A stretch of DNA of 64,000 bases. Origin: an uncultured Clostridia bacterium (lineage in GTDB: Bacteria; Bacillota; Clostridia; Lachnospirales; CAG-274). Under the pieces are notes generated by a model. It worked only from the letters and a program-made list of their open reading frames with translations, did not search any database and was not told the DNA's origin. Of the stretch, positions 25,306 to 33,763 are shown one piece after another. The first letter of the stretch is position 1; each line of letters opens with the position of its first letter. A program made the position numbers and the translations under genes. The stretch is from the NCBI GenBank assembly GCA_944384235.1, contig CALWSP010000001.1:1-64000 (forward strand), written 5' to 3'.

Positions 25306-26331
25306 ATGGTTTGTTGTATTCGTGGTGCTACTACTGTTAAGGAAAATAGCAGAGCTGAAATTTTAGAAAACACAAAGGTTATGCTATATGAAATTATAAG
25401 AGAAAACAATTTGAATATAGAAGAAATTATTTCTATTTTATTTACTTGCACAAAAGATTTGACTAAGGTTTATCCTGCTGTTGCTGCAAGAGAAATTGGA
25501 ATTGTAGATGCTAGTTTAATGTGTGTTCAAGAATTATATGTTGAGGGCAGTCTTGAAAAGTGTATAAGAGTGTCTGTGACTGTTGAAGGCAATTTAAAGC
25601 AGAAAGAATGCAAGCATATATATTTAAACGAGGCTACAAGGCTTAGACCTGATATTGTTAGCAAAAGCAAAATAGAGGCAGTTGCAATTGATGGACCAGC
25701 TGGGTCTGGCAAAAGCACAGTTGCTAAGCTTATTTCAAGCGAGCTTGGATATGTTTATGTAGATACTGGGGCTATGTATAGGACTGTTGGGCTTTATTGT
25801 TTGAAAAACAATGTTTGTTTAGATAGAGATGAAGATATTATTGAAAGCTTAGATAAGATTGACATTAAGTTGGAGTTTTCTAAGGGGTTTCAGAAAATTC
25901 TTTTAAATGGAATTGATGTTACTGAAGATATTAGAAAGCCTGAAGTTGCTTGTGTGGCATCTAGAGTTGCAAGCGTTGAAGCTGTTAGGGAAAAACTTGT
26001 TTTTATGCAAAGAGAAATTGCTAAAAAAAGCAAGGTTGTTATGGACGGCAGGGACATTGGAACGAATGTGTTAAAAAACGCTAGAACTAAAATTTATTTA
26101 GATGCCGATGTTGATGAAAGAGCTAAAAGAAGATGTAACGAACTTAGCGAGAAGGAAATTTCCTTTGATTACAATAAAATAAGAGAAGAAATTATTTTGA
26201 GAGATGAACAAGACAAAAACAGAAAGGTGAACCCTTTATCTGTTGCAAAAGATGCTGTTGTTATTGACACAAGTGGTATGTCAATAGAGCAGGTTAAAAC
26301 AAAAATTTTGGAGATTATTAATAGCAAATAA
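25306..26331 (+). CDS. Chorismate mutase (AroH)-cytidylate kinase (Cmk) fusion
   Basis: A 341-residue protein. Residues 1 to about 120 match monofunctional AroH-type chorismate mutase: CIRGATTVKEN, LTKVYPAVAAREIG, SLMCVQELYVEGSLEKCIRV with the catalytic Cys/Glu/Arg positions, and a C-terminal LRPDI. Residues from about 124 form CMP kinase with P-loop DGPAGSGKSTVAK, DTGAMYRTVG, and MDGRDIGTNVL. The two activities (prephenate synthesis and (d)CMP phosphorylation) are metabolically unrelated; the join probably reflects gene adjacency in Clostridia. RBS TAGGAGG. Confidence 0.9.
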   Translation: MVCCIRGATTVKENSRAEILENTKVMLYEIIRENNLNIEEIISILFTCTKDLTKVYPAVAAREIGIVDASLMCVQELYVEGSLEKCIRVSVTVEGNLKQKECKHIYLNEATRLRPDIVSKSKIEAVAIDGPAGSGKSTVAKLISSELGYVYVDTGAMYRTVGLYCLKNNVCLDRDEDIIESLDKIDIKLEFSKGFQKILLNGIDVTEDIRKPEVACVASRVASVEAVREKLVFMQREIAKKSKVVMDGRDIGTNVLKNARTKIYLDADVDERAKRRCNELSEKEISFDYNKIREEIILRDEQDKNRKVNPLSVAKDAVVIDTSGMSIEQVKTKILEIINSK

Positions 26332-26343
26332 CGGAGGTATTTT

Positions 26344-28272
26344 ATGGAAATTAAACTTGCTAAGTCTGCCGGATTTTGCTTTGGTGTTAAAAGGGCTGTG
26401 GATTGTGCCTATGAAAAGGCTGGAAAAGGGGACATTTACACTTATGGACCTATTATTCACAACAAAGAGGTTACAGGAGACCTTGATAAAAAAGGTGTTA
26501 AAGTGACTGACAACCTTGATGAAGTAAAAAAAGGCGAAGTTATTATACGCTCTCACGGTGTTCCACCTAGTGTATACAAAGAACTTGAGGAAAAGGGCAT
26601 TGTTTACACAGACTGCACTTGTCCGTATGTGAAAAAAATTCATAACATTGTTAGGGACAAGTATAAAGAGGGCAAAAGCATAATTATAATAGGCAACAGC
26701 GTTCACCCAGAAATTATTGGCATTAATGGCTGGTGTGAAAACTCTGCTATTATTTTAAACTCTTTAGAAGAAGCAGAAAATGTTGAATTAAAAGAAGATG
26801 TTGATTATGCTTTAATTGTTCAAACTACATTCCAAACTGATGTGTTTGAAAAAATTATTGATGTATTAAGCAAAAAGTCTTCTAAAATTGAAATTTTTAG
26901 AACTATTTGTTCTGCAACTAGCGACAGGCAAAAGGAAGCTGTTGAGATTGCAAAAGTTGTTGAACAGATGATTGTTTTAGGGGATAAAAGCAGCTCTAAC
27001 ACAAGAAAACTTTATGAAATAAGCAAAAAATATTGCAAAAATGTATATTTATGTGAAAGAATTTGTGATTTAGAGTTGCAAAAGATTAAAAAAAATGGTA
27101 CAATGGGGATAACCGCCGGTGCATCTACGCCATCGGTCATTATAAAGGAGGCAGTAAAAGCTATGAGTGAAATGGAAAACAAATCTTTTGAGGAGATGCT
27201 TAATGAATCTTTTGTTACATTAAGAAATGGTCAAATTGTTAAGGGTACAGTTATTAGTGTATCTGATTCTGGGGAAGTATCTGTGAATGTAGGATATAAG
27301 TCAGATGGTATTATTGCAAGAACAGAGTTTTCTGATGATATTAATGTAAACCCTGCTGATGAAGTTAAGGCAGGAGATGAAATTGAAGTTTATGTAATTA
27401 GAGTTAATGACGGCGACGGCAATGTTCAGCTTTCTAAAAAGAGAGTTGATGCTGACAAAAATTATGTTGCTATTGAAGAAGCATTTAAAAACGGCACTAC
27501 TGTTGTTGGCAAGGTTCAAGAACAGGTTAAGCGTGGTTTAATTGCTTTAGTAAACGGCACTAGAGTTTTTGTTCCTAGCTCTCAAATTTCTAACAAGTAT
27601 GTTGATGATTTATCTTCTTTCATTGGTCAAGAGCTTGAGTTTAATGTTCTTGAGTTTGACAAGGCTAAAAGAAGAATTGTTGTTGGTAGAAAAGACCTTG
27701 TTCAAAAGGAAATTGATGCTAAGAAGAACGAAGTTTTTAACTCTATTAAAGTTGGCGACAAGATTACTGGCAAGGTTAGCAGAATTGTTGACTTTGGTGC
27801 ATTTGTTGACTTAGGTGGTGTAGACGGCCTTATTCATATTTCTGAAATGAGCTGGGGCAGAGTTAAGAAAGTTACAGATGTATTAAGCGTTGGTGACGAA
27901 GTTACTGTTACTGTTTTAGATGTTAACCCAGAAAAGGGCAAGATTTCTTTATCTTTAAAAGACCTTAGTGTTGACCCTTGGAAAGAAGCTGAAACTAAGT
28001 ATGCAGTTGGAAACGTAGTTTCTGGCAAGGTTGTTAGAATGGTTCCTTTTGGTGCTTTTGTTGAGCTTGAAGAAGGTGTTGACGGCTTAGTTCACATTTC
28101 TCAGATTGCTTACAAGCACGTTGAAAAGCCAGAAGATGAGTTATCTATTGGCCAGGAAATTACTGCTAAGGTAACTGAGCTTGATTTAGAAAACAAAAAG
28201 ATTAGTTTAAGTATTAAGGAAACTCTTGAAAAACCTGCTAAGGTAGAAAAAACTGAAGATAGCGAAATGTAA
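26344..28272 (+). CDS. ispH: IspH (LytB)-ribosomal protein S1 fusion
   Basis: A 642-residue protein. Residues 1 to about 285 are HMBPP reductase with the three cluster Cys in [24 protein letters not shown] and [12 protein letters not shown]. From about 295 follow four S1 RNA-binding repeats ([65 protein letters not shown]). It performs the last step of the MEP isoprenoid pathway and also carries RNA-binding S1 domains. This fusion is well known in Clostridia. RBS GGAGG; 12 bases after cmk. Confidence 0.95.
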   Translation: MEIKLAKSAGFCFGVKRAVDCAYEKAGKGDIYTYGPIIHNKEVTGDLDKKGVKVTDNLDEVKKGEVIIRSHGVPPSVYKELEEKGIVYTDCTCPYVKKIHNIVRDKYKEGKSIIIIGNSVHPEIIGINGWCENSAIILNSLEEAENVELKEDVDYALIVQTTFQTDVFEKIIDVLSKKSSKIEIFRTICSATSDRQKEAVEIAKVVEQMIVLGDKSSSNTRKLYEISKKYCKNVYLCERICDLELQKIKKNGTMGITAGASTPSVIIKEAVKAMSEMENKSFEEMLNESFVTLRNGQIVKGTVISVSDSGEVSVNVGYKSDGIIARTEFSDDINVNPADEVKAGDEIEVYVIRVNDGDGNVQLSKKRVDADKNYVAIEEAFKNGTTVVGKVQEQVKRGLIALVNGTRVFVPSSQISNKYVDDLSSFIGQELEFNVLEFDKAKRRIVVGRKDLVQKEIDAKKNEVFNSIKVGDKITGKVSRIVDFGAFVDLGGVDGLIHISEMSWGRVKKVTDVLSVGDEVTVTVLDVNPEKGKISLSLKDLSVDPWKEAETKYAVGNVVSGKVVRMVPFGAFVELEEGVDGLVHISQIAYKHVEKPEDELSIGQEITAKVTELDLENKKISLSIKETLEKPAKVEKTEDSEM

Positions 28273-28292
28273 TTAAAAAAGGGGCGTTTAAA

Positions 28293-29426
28293 ATGAAGTT
28301 AAAAAGAATTTTTGCTTTATTGACAGCTAGTTTAATGACATTTTCATTAGCAGGCTGTGGCGAAAACAGTGGACAAGAAGTGGAAAATACAGATGTTTTT
28401 AAAATTGGTGGTATTGGGCCTTTAACTGGTAGTGCCGCAAATTACGGCATATCTGTTAAAAACGGTGCTCAAATTGCTATTGACGAAATTAACGAAGCTG
28501 GTGGAGTTAATGGTATGAAATTTGAGTTGTTGTTTGAGGACGATGAAAAAGACGAAGAAAAGTCTGTAAATGCTTACAACACTCTTATGGACAAGGGAAT
28601 TAACGCTTTATTAGGCGCAACAACTAGTGGTTGTTCTATTGCTGTTAGCAACGTTAGTGTTGACGATGGCATTTTACAGATAACTCCAAGTGGTTCTGCC
28701 GCTGATTGTACAAATGGAGTTAATTCATTTAGAATTTGTTTTACTGACCCATTACAGGGCGAGTTAATGGCTCAATATATTTCTGACAAGGGATTTAAAA
28801 ATGTTGCTATTATATACAACAATGGTGATGAATATAGTAAGGGTGTTCACGAAGCTTTTGTTGAAAAGTATAAATCTCTTGGTGGTAGTGTAGTAGTTGA
28901 TGAGTCTTTTACTAGTGGTGATGTTGATTTTACAACTCAGCTTACTAAAATTAACTCATCTAATGCTGACTGTATTTTCTTACCTATTTATTACACTGAT
29001 GTAGCTTATATTACTGACCAAGCTGCCTCTTTAGGCTTAAAATTACCTTATTTTGGTTGTGACGGTTGGGACGGAGTTATTAACCAGTTAAATGGAGATA
29101 CATCTAACATTGATGGTTCTATTTTCTTAACTCCTTTTATTTCTACTGATTCTGACCCTAAGGTAAAGAGCTTTGTTGAAAAGTATAGAGAATTATACAA
29201 CGCTGAACCAGACCAGTTTGCTGCTGACGGATATGACGCAGTTTACACAATTAAGGCTGCTGTTGAACAGGCTGGTGGCGATATTTCAAACGAAGCATTA
29301 ATTTCTGCTATGACTCAGATTACAGTTGACGGCATCACTGGACAAATGACTTTTGACGAAAGTGGTGAACCAAACAAGTCAGCTAAGGTTGCAATAATTA
29401 ACAACGGTAGTTATATTGCAGAGTAA
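28293..29426 (+). CDS. livK: Branched-chain amino acid ABC transporter, substrate-binding lipoprotein
   Basis: A 377-residue type I periplasmic-binding-fold protein with a lipoprotein signal (lipobox LAGC, Cys22) and the Leu/Ile/Val-binding signature FKIGGIGPLTGSAANYG, FADG-like QFAADGYDAVYT near the end. Captures branched-chain amino acids or related ligands outside the membrane. First gene of the liv cluster. Confidence 0.93.
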   Translation: MKLKRIFALLTASLMTFSLAGCGENSGQEVENTDVFKIGGIGPLTGSAANYGISVKNGAQIAIDEINEAGGVNGMKFELLFEDDEKDEEKSVNAYNTLMDKGINALLGATTSGCSIAVSNVSVDDGILQITPSGSAADCTNGVNSFRICFTDPLQGELMAQYISDKGFKNVAIIYNNGDEYSKGVHEAFVEKYKSLGGSVVVDESFTSGDVDFTTQLTKINSSNADCIFLPIYYTDVAYITDQAASLGLKLPYFGCDGWDGVINQLNGDTSNIDGSIFLTPFISTDSDPKVKSFVEKYRELYNAEPDQFAADGYDAVYTIKAAVEQAGGDISNEALISAMTQITVDGITGQMTFDESGEPNKSAKVAIINNGSYIAE

Positions 29427-29438
29427 TTAGTTTTTTAT

Positions 29439-29477
29439 GATAGCATTGGAGTTTATTTTCCAATGCTATCTTGTTTT
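29439..29477 (+). terminator. Intra-operon hairpin after livK
   Basis: GATAGCATTGGA (29439-29450) pairs with TCCAATGCTATC (29459-29470), then TTGTTTT. Probably an attenuating terminator giving more binding protein than permease. Confidence 0.7.
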
Positions 29478-29509
29478 AAAATTAGAAAATTTTAGAAAGG
29501 AGGAAAAAA

Positions 29510-30397
29510 ATGAAAGAATTTATTACCTTTATTCAACAGCTTATAAATGGTTTGAGCCTTGGTAGTGTTTATGCTCTTATGGCACTTGGATATACTATGG
29601 TTTATGGTATTGCTAAAATGTTAAATTTTGCTCACGGCGATATTATTATGGTTGGTGCTTATACTGTTTCTATTGTTTGCTCAATAGCAGGTTTTTCACC
29701 TATGGCAGCTGTTTTGGCTAGTATAGTTGTTTGTACTGCTCTTGGAGTGACTATTGAAAAAATTGCTTATAAGCCGTTGAGAAATGCTTCTCCTTTGGCT
29801 GTTCTTATTACTGCTATTGGTGTTAGTTATTTTTTACAAAGTGTTGCTTTACTTATTTTTGGTTCAAAAGCAAGAAAGGTGCAGTCAGTTTTGAATTTAG
29901 AGAGTGTTAAAATTGGTGGCGTTGACCTTTCTGGAGTTGCTCTTGTTATTATTTTTATTACCATTTTAATTATGATTTTGCTTACACTTTTTATTAAATG
30001 TACTAAAGTTGGAAAGGCTATGTTAGCTGTTTCTGAAGACAGAGGTGCTGCTCAGCTTATGGGTATAAATGTTAATGCTACTATATCTATGACATTTGCT
30101 ATTGGCTCAGCTTTAGCTGCTATTGCAGGTGTGCTTTTTGTTAGCTCTTACGGATATGTTGACCCTTATACTGGGGCTTTACCTGGTATTAAAACTTTTG
30201 TGGCTGCTGTTATTGGTGGTATTGGGTCTATTCCTGGAGCTATGTTTGGTGGTATTGTGCTTGGTATAATTGAAAGTTTATCTAAGGCGTATATATCTAC
30301 TGATTTAGCTGACGCTATTGTTTTTGGTGTGCTTATTGTTGTGCTTTTATTTAAGCCAGCAGGTATGCTTGGAAAGAAAAAAATAACTAAGGTTTAA
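29510..30397 (+). CDS. livH: Branched-chain amino acid ABC permease LivH
   Basis: A 295-residue inner-membrane permease with about eight hydrophobic segments and the LivH signatures GLSLGSVYALMALGYTMVYG, NFAHGDI and GGIGSIPGAMFGG. RBS AGGAGG. Pairs with LivM. Confidence 0.93.
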   Translation: MKEFITFIQQLINGLSLGSVYALMALGYTMVYGIAKMLNFAHGDIIMVGAYTVSIVCSIAGFSPMAAVLASIVVCTALGVTIEKIAYKPLRNASPLAVLITAIGVSYFLQSVALLIFGSKARKVQSVLNLESVKIGGVDLSGVALVIIFITILIMILLTLFIKCTKVGKAMLAVSEDRGAAQLMGINVNATISMTFAIGSALAAIAGVLFVSSYGYVDPYTGALPGIKTFVAAVIGGIGSIPGAMFGGIVLGIIESLSKAYISTDLADAIVFGVLIVVLLFKPAGMLGKKKITKV

Positions 30398-30410
30398 TAG
30401 GGTGATTTAA

Positions 30411-31364
30411 ATGGAGAATAAAAAAAGTATTTTATTTGCTATAATTGCTATTGTAATATTTATCGCTCTTTTTACTTTAGTTGAAATGGGACTTTTAAGC
30501 AGACAATATATGGGTTTATTAGTTCCTATTTGTGTAAATATTATTTTAGCAGTTTCGCTTAATTTAATTGTTGGCTTTTTAGGCGAACTTTCTTTAGGAC
30601 ACGCTGGGTTTATGTCTATTGGTGCATATGCTGGCTGTTTATTTACTGTATATGCTAACTTACCACCTTTTATTGAAATTCCATTAGCTTTAATTATTGG
30701 TGGTTTAGTGGCTGCTTTATTTGGTTTTATTATTGGTATACCAGCTTTAAGACTTAGAGGCGACTACCTTGCAATTGTTACACTTGGTTTTGGTGAAATT
30801 GTGCGTTCTGTTCTTAATTCGTTAAAAATTGTTGGTGGCTCTGGTGGTTTAAAAGGCATTAACTCTGGTATGCACAAAAGCGATTATTATATTGTGGCTT
30901 ATATTGTGGTTATTATAACTATTTTAGTTATTAGCAACTTTATTAACTCTAGACACGGTAGAGCTGTTAAAGCTATTAGGGACAATGTTATTGCTGCGGA
31001 GTCTGTTGGAATTAATGTAGTTTATTACAAAATTTTAGGCTTTGTTATTGCTGCGTTTTTTGCTGGAATGGCTGGTGTTTTATACGGACACAACATTGGA
31101 ATTTTAAAGCCTGCTACTTTTGATTTTAACAAGTCTATTGAAATACTTGTTATGGTAATTATGGGTAGTATGGGCAACATTCCTGGAAGCATTATTGCAG
31201 CTATTATTTTAACTGTTTTACCTGAAGCTCTTAGATTTTTACAAGATTATAGAATGTTAATTTATGCTGTTGCTTTAATTTTAATTATGCTTTTTAGTTC
31301 TAACCCAACACTTATTGAGTTTAGAAAAAAAATATTTGGAAAAAAAGAAAAAGGAGGTAAATAA
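30411..31364 (+). CDS. livM: Branched-chain amino acid ABC permease LivM
   Basis: A 317-residue permease: SLNLIVGFLGELSLGHAGFMSIGAY, RGDYLAIVTLGFGEIVR, GVLYGHNIGILKP. Starts 13 bases after livH. Confidence 0.93.
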   Translation: MENKKSILFAIIAIVIFIALFTLVEMGLLSRQYMGLLVPICVNIILAVSLNLIVGFLGELSLGHAGFMSIGAYAGCLFTVYANLPPFIEIPLALIIGGLVAALFGFIIGIPALRLRGDYLAIVTLGFGEIVRSVLNSLKIVGGSGGLKGINSGMHKSDYYIVAYIVVIITILVISNFINSRHGRAVKAIRDNVIAAESVGINVVYYKILGFVIAAFFAGMAGVLYGHNIGILKPATFDFNKSIEILVMVIMGSMGNIPGSIIAAIILTVLPEALRFLQDYRMLIYAVALILIMLFSSNPTLIEFRKKIFGKKEKGGK

Positions 31365-31366
31365 TT

Positions 31367-32125
31367 ATGGCTTTATTAGATGTTAAAGAGTTAGGTATCT
31401 CCTTTGGTGGACTTAGGGCTGTTGACAACTTTAATTTAAAAATTGAAGAAGGGCAACTTTACGGGCTTATTGGGCCTAATGGAGCTGGAAAAACTACAAT
31501 TTTTAACCTCCTTACAGGCGTTTACAAGCCTACTGACGGAAGTTTTAACTTTAATGGAAAGGAAATGGCTGGTTCATCTCCTATGGCAATTAACAAAAGT
31601 GGTATTGCCAGAACTTTCCAAAATATAAGGCTTTTTGACAATATGTCTGTTATTGAAAATGTTATGGTTGGGCTTCACAACCAATCTAATGTTAGTTTAG
31701 CAGAGAGTATTTTAAGATTGCCAAAGTTTAAAAAAGGCGAAGTTGAAATGAGAGAAAAGGCTTTTAATCTTTTAAAGATTTTTGACCTTGATAAAGATGC
31801 AGATTCATTGGCTTCTAATTTACCTTATGGCAAGCAAAGAAAATTAGAAATTGCTAGAGCTTTAGCAACTAACCCTAAATTATTACTTTTAGACGAGCCA
31901 GCAGCGGGTATGAACCCTAACGAAACTGCTGAGCTTATGAACACAATTGCTTTAATTAGAGATAAGTTTAAGATTGCTATTTTACTTATTGAACACGATA
32001 TGTCTTTAGTTATGGGAATTTGTGAGAGAATTGTTGTAGTAGAATACGGCAGAGTTATTTGCGACGATATTCCTGAGGTTGTTAGAAACAACCCAAAAGT
32101 TATTTCTGCATATCTTGGAGAATAA
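31367..32125 (+). CDS. livG: Branched-chain amino acid ABC ATPase LivG
   Basis: A 252-residue ATPase. Walker A GPNGAGKTT, signature region LPYGKQRKLEIARAL, Walker B LLLLDEPAAGMNP, switch His in LLIEHDM. RBS GGAGG overlaps the livM end. Confidence 0.94.
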   Translation: MALLDVKELGISFGGLRAVDNFNLKIEEGQLYGLIGPNGAGKTTIFNLLTGVYKPTDGSFNFNGKEMAGSSPMAINKSGIARTFQNIRLFDNMSVIENVMVGLHNQSNVSLAESILRLPKFKKGEVEMREKAFNLLKIFDLDKDADSLASNLPYGKQRKLEIARALATNPKLLLLDEPAAGMNPNETAELMNTIALIRDKFKIAILLIEHDMSLVMGICERIVVVEYGRVICDDIPEVVRNNPKVISAYLGE

Positions 32126-32139
32126 GGAGGTGGAGAGAA

Positions 32140-32844
32140 ATGCTTAAAGTAAAGGATTTAAATGTTTTTTATGGTGCTATTCACGCTTTAAAGGGTATCT
32201 CTTTTGAAGTTAACCAAGGTGAGATTGTTTCGCTTATTGGTGCTAATGGCGCTGGAAAGACAACTACGCTCCACAGTGTTTCTGGGCTTATTAAATCTAG
32301 CAGTGGTTTAGTGGAATTTATGGGCAAAAATATTACTAATATGACAGCTGACAAAATTGTTAAAGTTGGATTAGGGCACATTCCTGAGGGTAGAAGGGTG
32401 TTCCAAAATTTGACTGTTCACGAAAACCTTGAGCTTGGTGCTTTTGCTGTAAAGGATAAGAATTTTATTAAAAACGAATACGACAAGATTATGACTTTAT
32501 TTCCTAGATTAAAAGAAAGAAGAAAGCAGTTAGCTGGAACTCTTTCTGGTGGCGAGCAACAAATGCTTGCTATGGGTAGAGCGTTAATGAGCAACCCTAA
32601 AATGCTTCTTTTAGACGAGCCGTCTATGGGGCTTGCTCCTATAATTGTTAAAAGCATTTTTGATATTATAAAGGCTTGCAATGACGAGGGTATGACTATA
32701 TTATTAGTTGAGCAAAATGCTAAAATGGCACTTTCAATTTCTGACAGAGCTTATGTACTTGAAACTGGTAAAATATCTATGGAAGGAAATGCAAGTGAAC
32801 TTCTTAACGACGAAAATGTTAAAAAAGCATATTTAGGCGGTTAA
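32140..32844 (+). CDS. livF: Branched-chain amino acid ABC ATPase LivF
   Basis: A 234-residue ATPase. Walker A GANGAGKTT, signature LSGGEQQMLAMGRAL, Walker B LLLDEPSMGLAP, VEQN switch. RBS GGAGGTGG. Last gene of the liv cluster. Confidence 0.94.
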   Translation: MLKVKDLNVFYGAIHALKGISFEVNQGEIVSLIGANGAGKTTTLHSVSGLIKSSSGLVEFMGKNITNMTADKIVKVGLGHIPEGRRVFQNLTVHENLELGAFAVKDKNFIKNEYDKIMTLFPRLKERRKQLAGTLSGGEQQMLAMGRALMSNPKMLLLDEPSMGLAPIIVKSIFDIIKACNDEGMTILLVEQNAKMALSISDRAYVLETGKISMEGNASELLNDENVKKAYLGG

Positions 32845-32875
32845 AAAAAGCTGTTGCAAAAGCAACAGCTTTTTT
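32845..32875. terminator. Bidirectional terminator after livF
   Basis: AAAAAGCTGTTGC/GCAACAGCTTTTTT, palindromic with tails for both strands. It also overlaps the stop of the minus-strand 55-residue gene. Confidence 0.85.
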
Positions 32876-33041
32876 AGTATAAATCATCATAAAAGTTATC
32901 TATTAAATCAAGAGCGGTTTTATGGCAATTTTTAGTTGAGTAATGGGAGCAGTATTTACAGTTTGTTTCTGAAAGAAGGTTTGATGGAAGTGTTTCTAAA
33001 GGTGAGTAGTTTGGACAAATTTTTCTCATATAAGTTCTCAT
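32874..33041 (-). CDS. Small Cys-rich hypothetical protein (55 aa)
   Basis: The start ATG at 33041 has AAAAAGGAG upstream at proper distance. The sequence begins MRTYMRKICPNYSPLETLPS and carries four Cys (ICPN, NCKYCSHY, NCHK), suggesting a small metal-binding fold. It ends in an acidic DDLY tail. I recognise no characterised family. It ends in the shared terminator. Confidence 0.65.
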   Translation of the reverse strand: MRTYMRKICPNYSPLETLPSNLLSETNCKYCSHYSTKNCHKTALDLIDNFYDDLY

Positions 33042-33092
33042 AATTAAATCTCCTTTTTATTATTAGAATAACCTAAAAAGGAGATTTTAAAC

Positions 33093-33371
33093 TTAAAACT
33101 TTAAAGAAGATATGAATTGTTCATAGGCATCTGACCATTCTTCCATTGGAAAGGTAGCACCACCATTTGAACTTTTTAACATATTATTCCACATTGTTTC
33201 ATTTAGAGCCAAAAGCTCACCGATATTAATTGGACAATTATTATCTGTTGCTATTTTACAAAACTCTTCCATTGGCTCTTTTTTATTTTCTGTTTCTATT
33301 AATTTCTGTTTTAAAGCTGGATTTTTAGAAGCTAATTCTTGTAATTTATTTAGGCTATTTAAGATATTCAT
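33093..33371 (-). CDS. Small hypothetical protein, possibly Nif11-like
   Basis: A 92-residue, acidic, helical protein: LNKLQELASKNPALKQKL, EEFCKIATDNNCPINIGELLAL, then SNGGATFPMEEWSDAYEQF. The spacing of the first two segments recalls Nif11-type peptides (helix, xENPELxxKL, EFxxxAxxxG). The GGA in the C-terminal part recalls leader cleavage sites, but no modification or export gene is adjacent. RBS AGGAG. The function is unknown. Confidence 0.6.
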   Translation of the reverse strand: MNILNSLNKLQELASKNPALKQKLIETENKKEPMEEFCKIATDNNCPINIGELLALNETMWNNMLKSSNGGATFPMEEWSDAYEQFISSLKF

Positions 33372-33466
33372 AAAATCACTCCTTTATTTTTATAGTTTTA
33401 GTATAAGTTTTATTTTATTAATTTTCAAGAAATATTTTAAATTTTAGGTTGATATTTATATAGGTG

Positions 33467-33495
33467 TTGACAAAATATTTAAATTTTAATATAAT
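33467..33495 (+). promoter_or_regulatory. alaS promoter
   Basis: TTGACA (33467-33472), 17-bp spacer, TATAAT (33490-33495). Confidence 0.85.
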
Positions 33496-33501
33496 TGAAG
33501 T

Positions 33502-33737
33502 AGTGTAAAACAGAAGGATAAGTAGACTTGGTTTGAGGCTAAAGAGAGAATACGGCTGGTGAAAGTATTTGCAAGAGCCATTTTGAAGCTACCTTTTTGA
33601 GAGTTATCTCCTGTGTATGTTAATAGCATATCGTATATCTGCGTTAAAGATTTTTGAGATACGCTTTTGCGTAATCAGGGTGGTACCGTGAAATTTATTT
33701 CGCCCCTGTGCCTTTTTAGAGGTGTAGGGGCTTTTTG
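33502..33737 (+). promoter_or_regulatory. T-box leader of alaS
   Basis: The T-box motif GGGTGGTACCGTG is at 33678-33690. Specifier GCT (Ala) at 33588-33590 lies in the context GAA-GCT-ACC. The terminator CCCCTGTG...GTAGGGGCTTTTT is at about 33703-33736. Confidence 0.92.
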
Positions 33738-33763
33738 ATTGTTATTTTCTAGGAGGATTTAAA

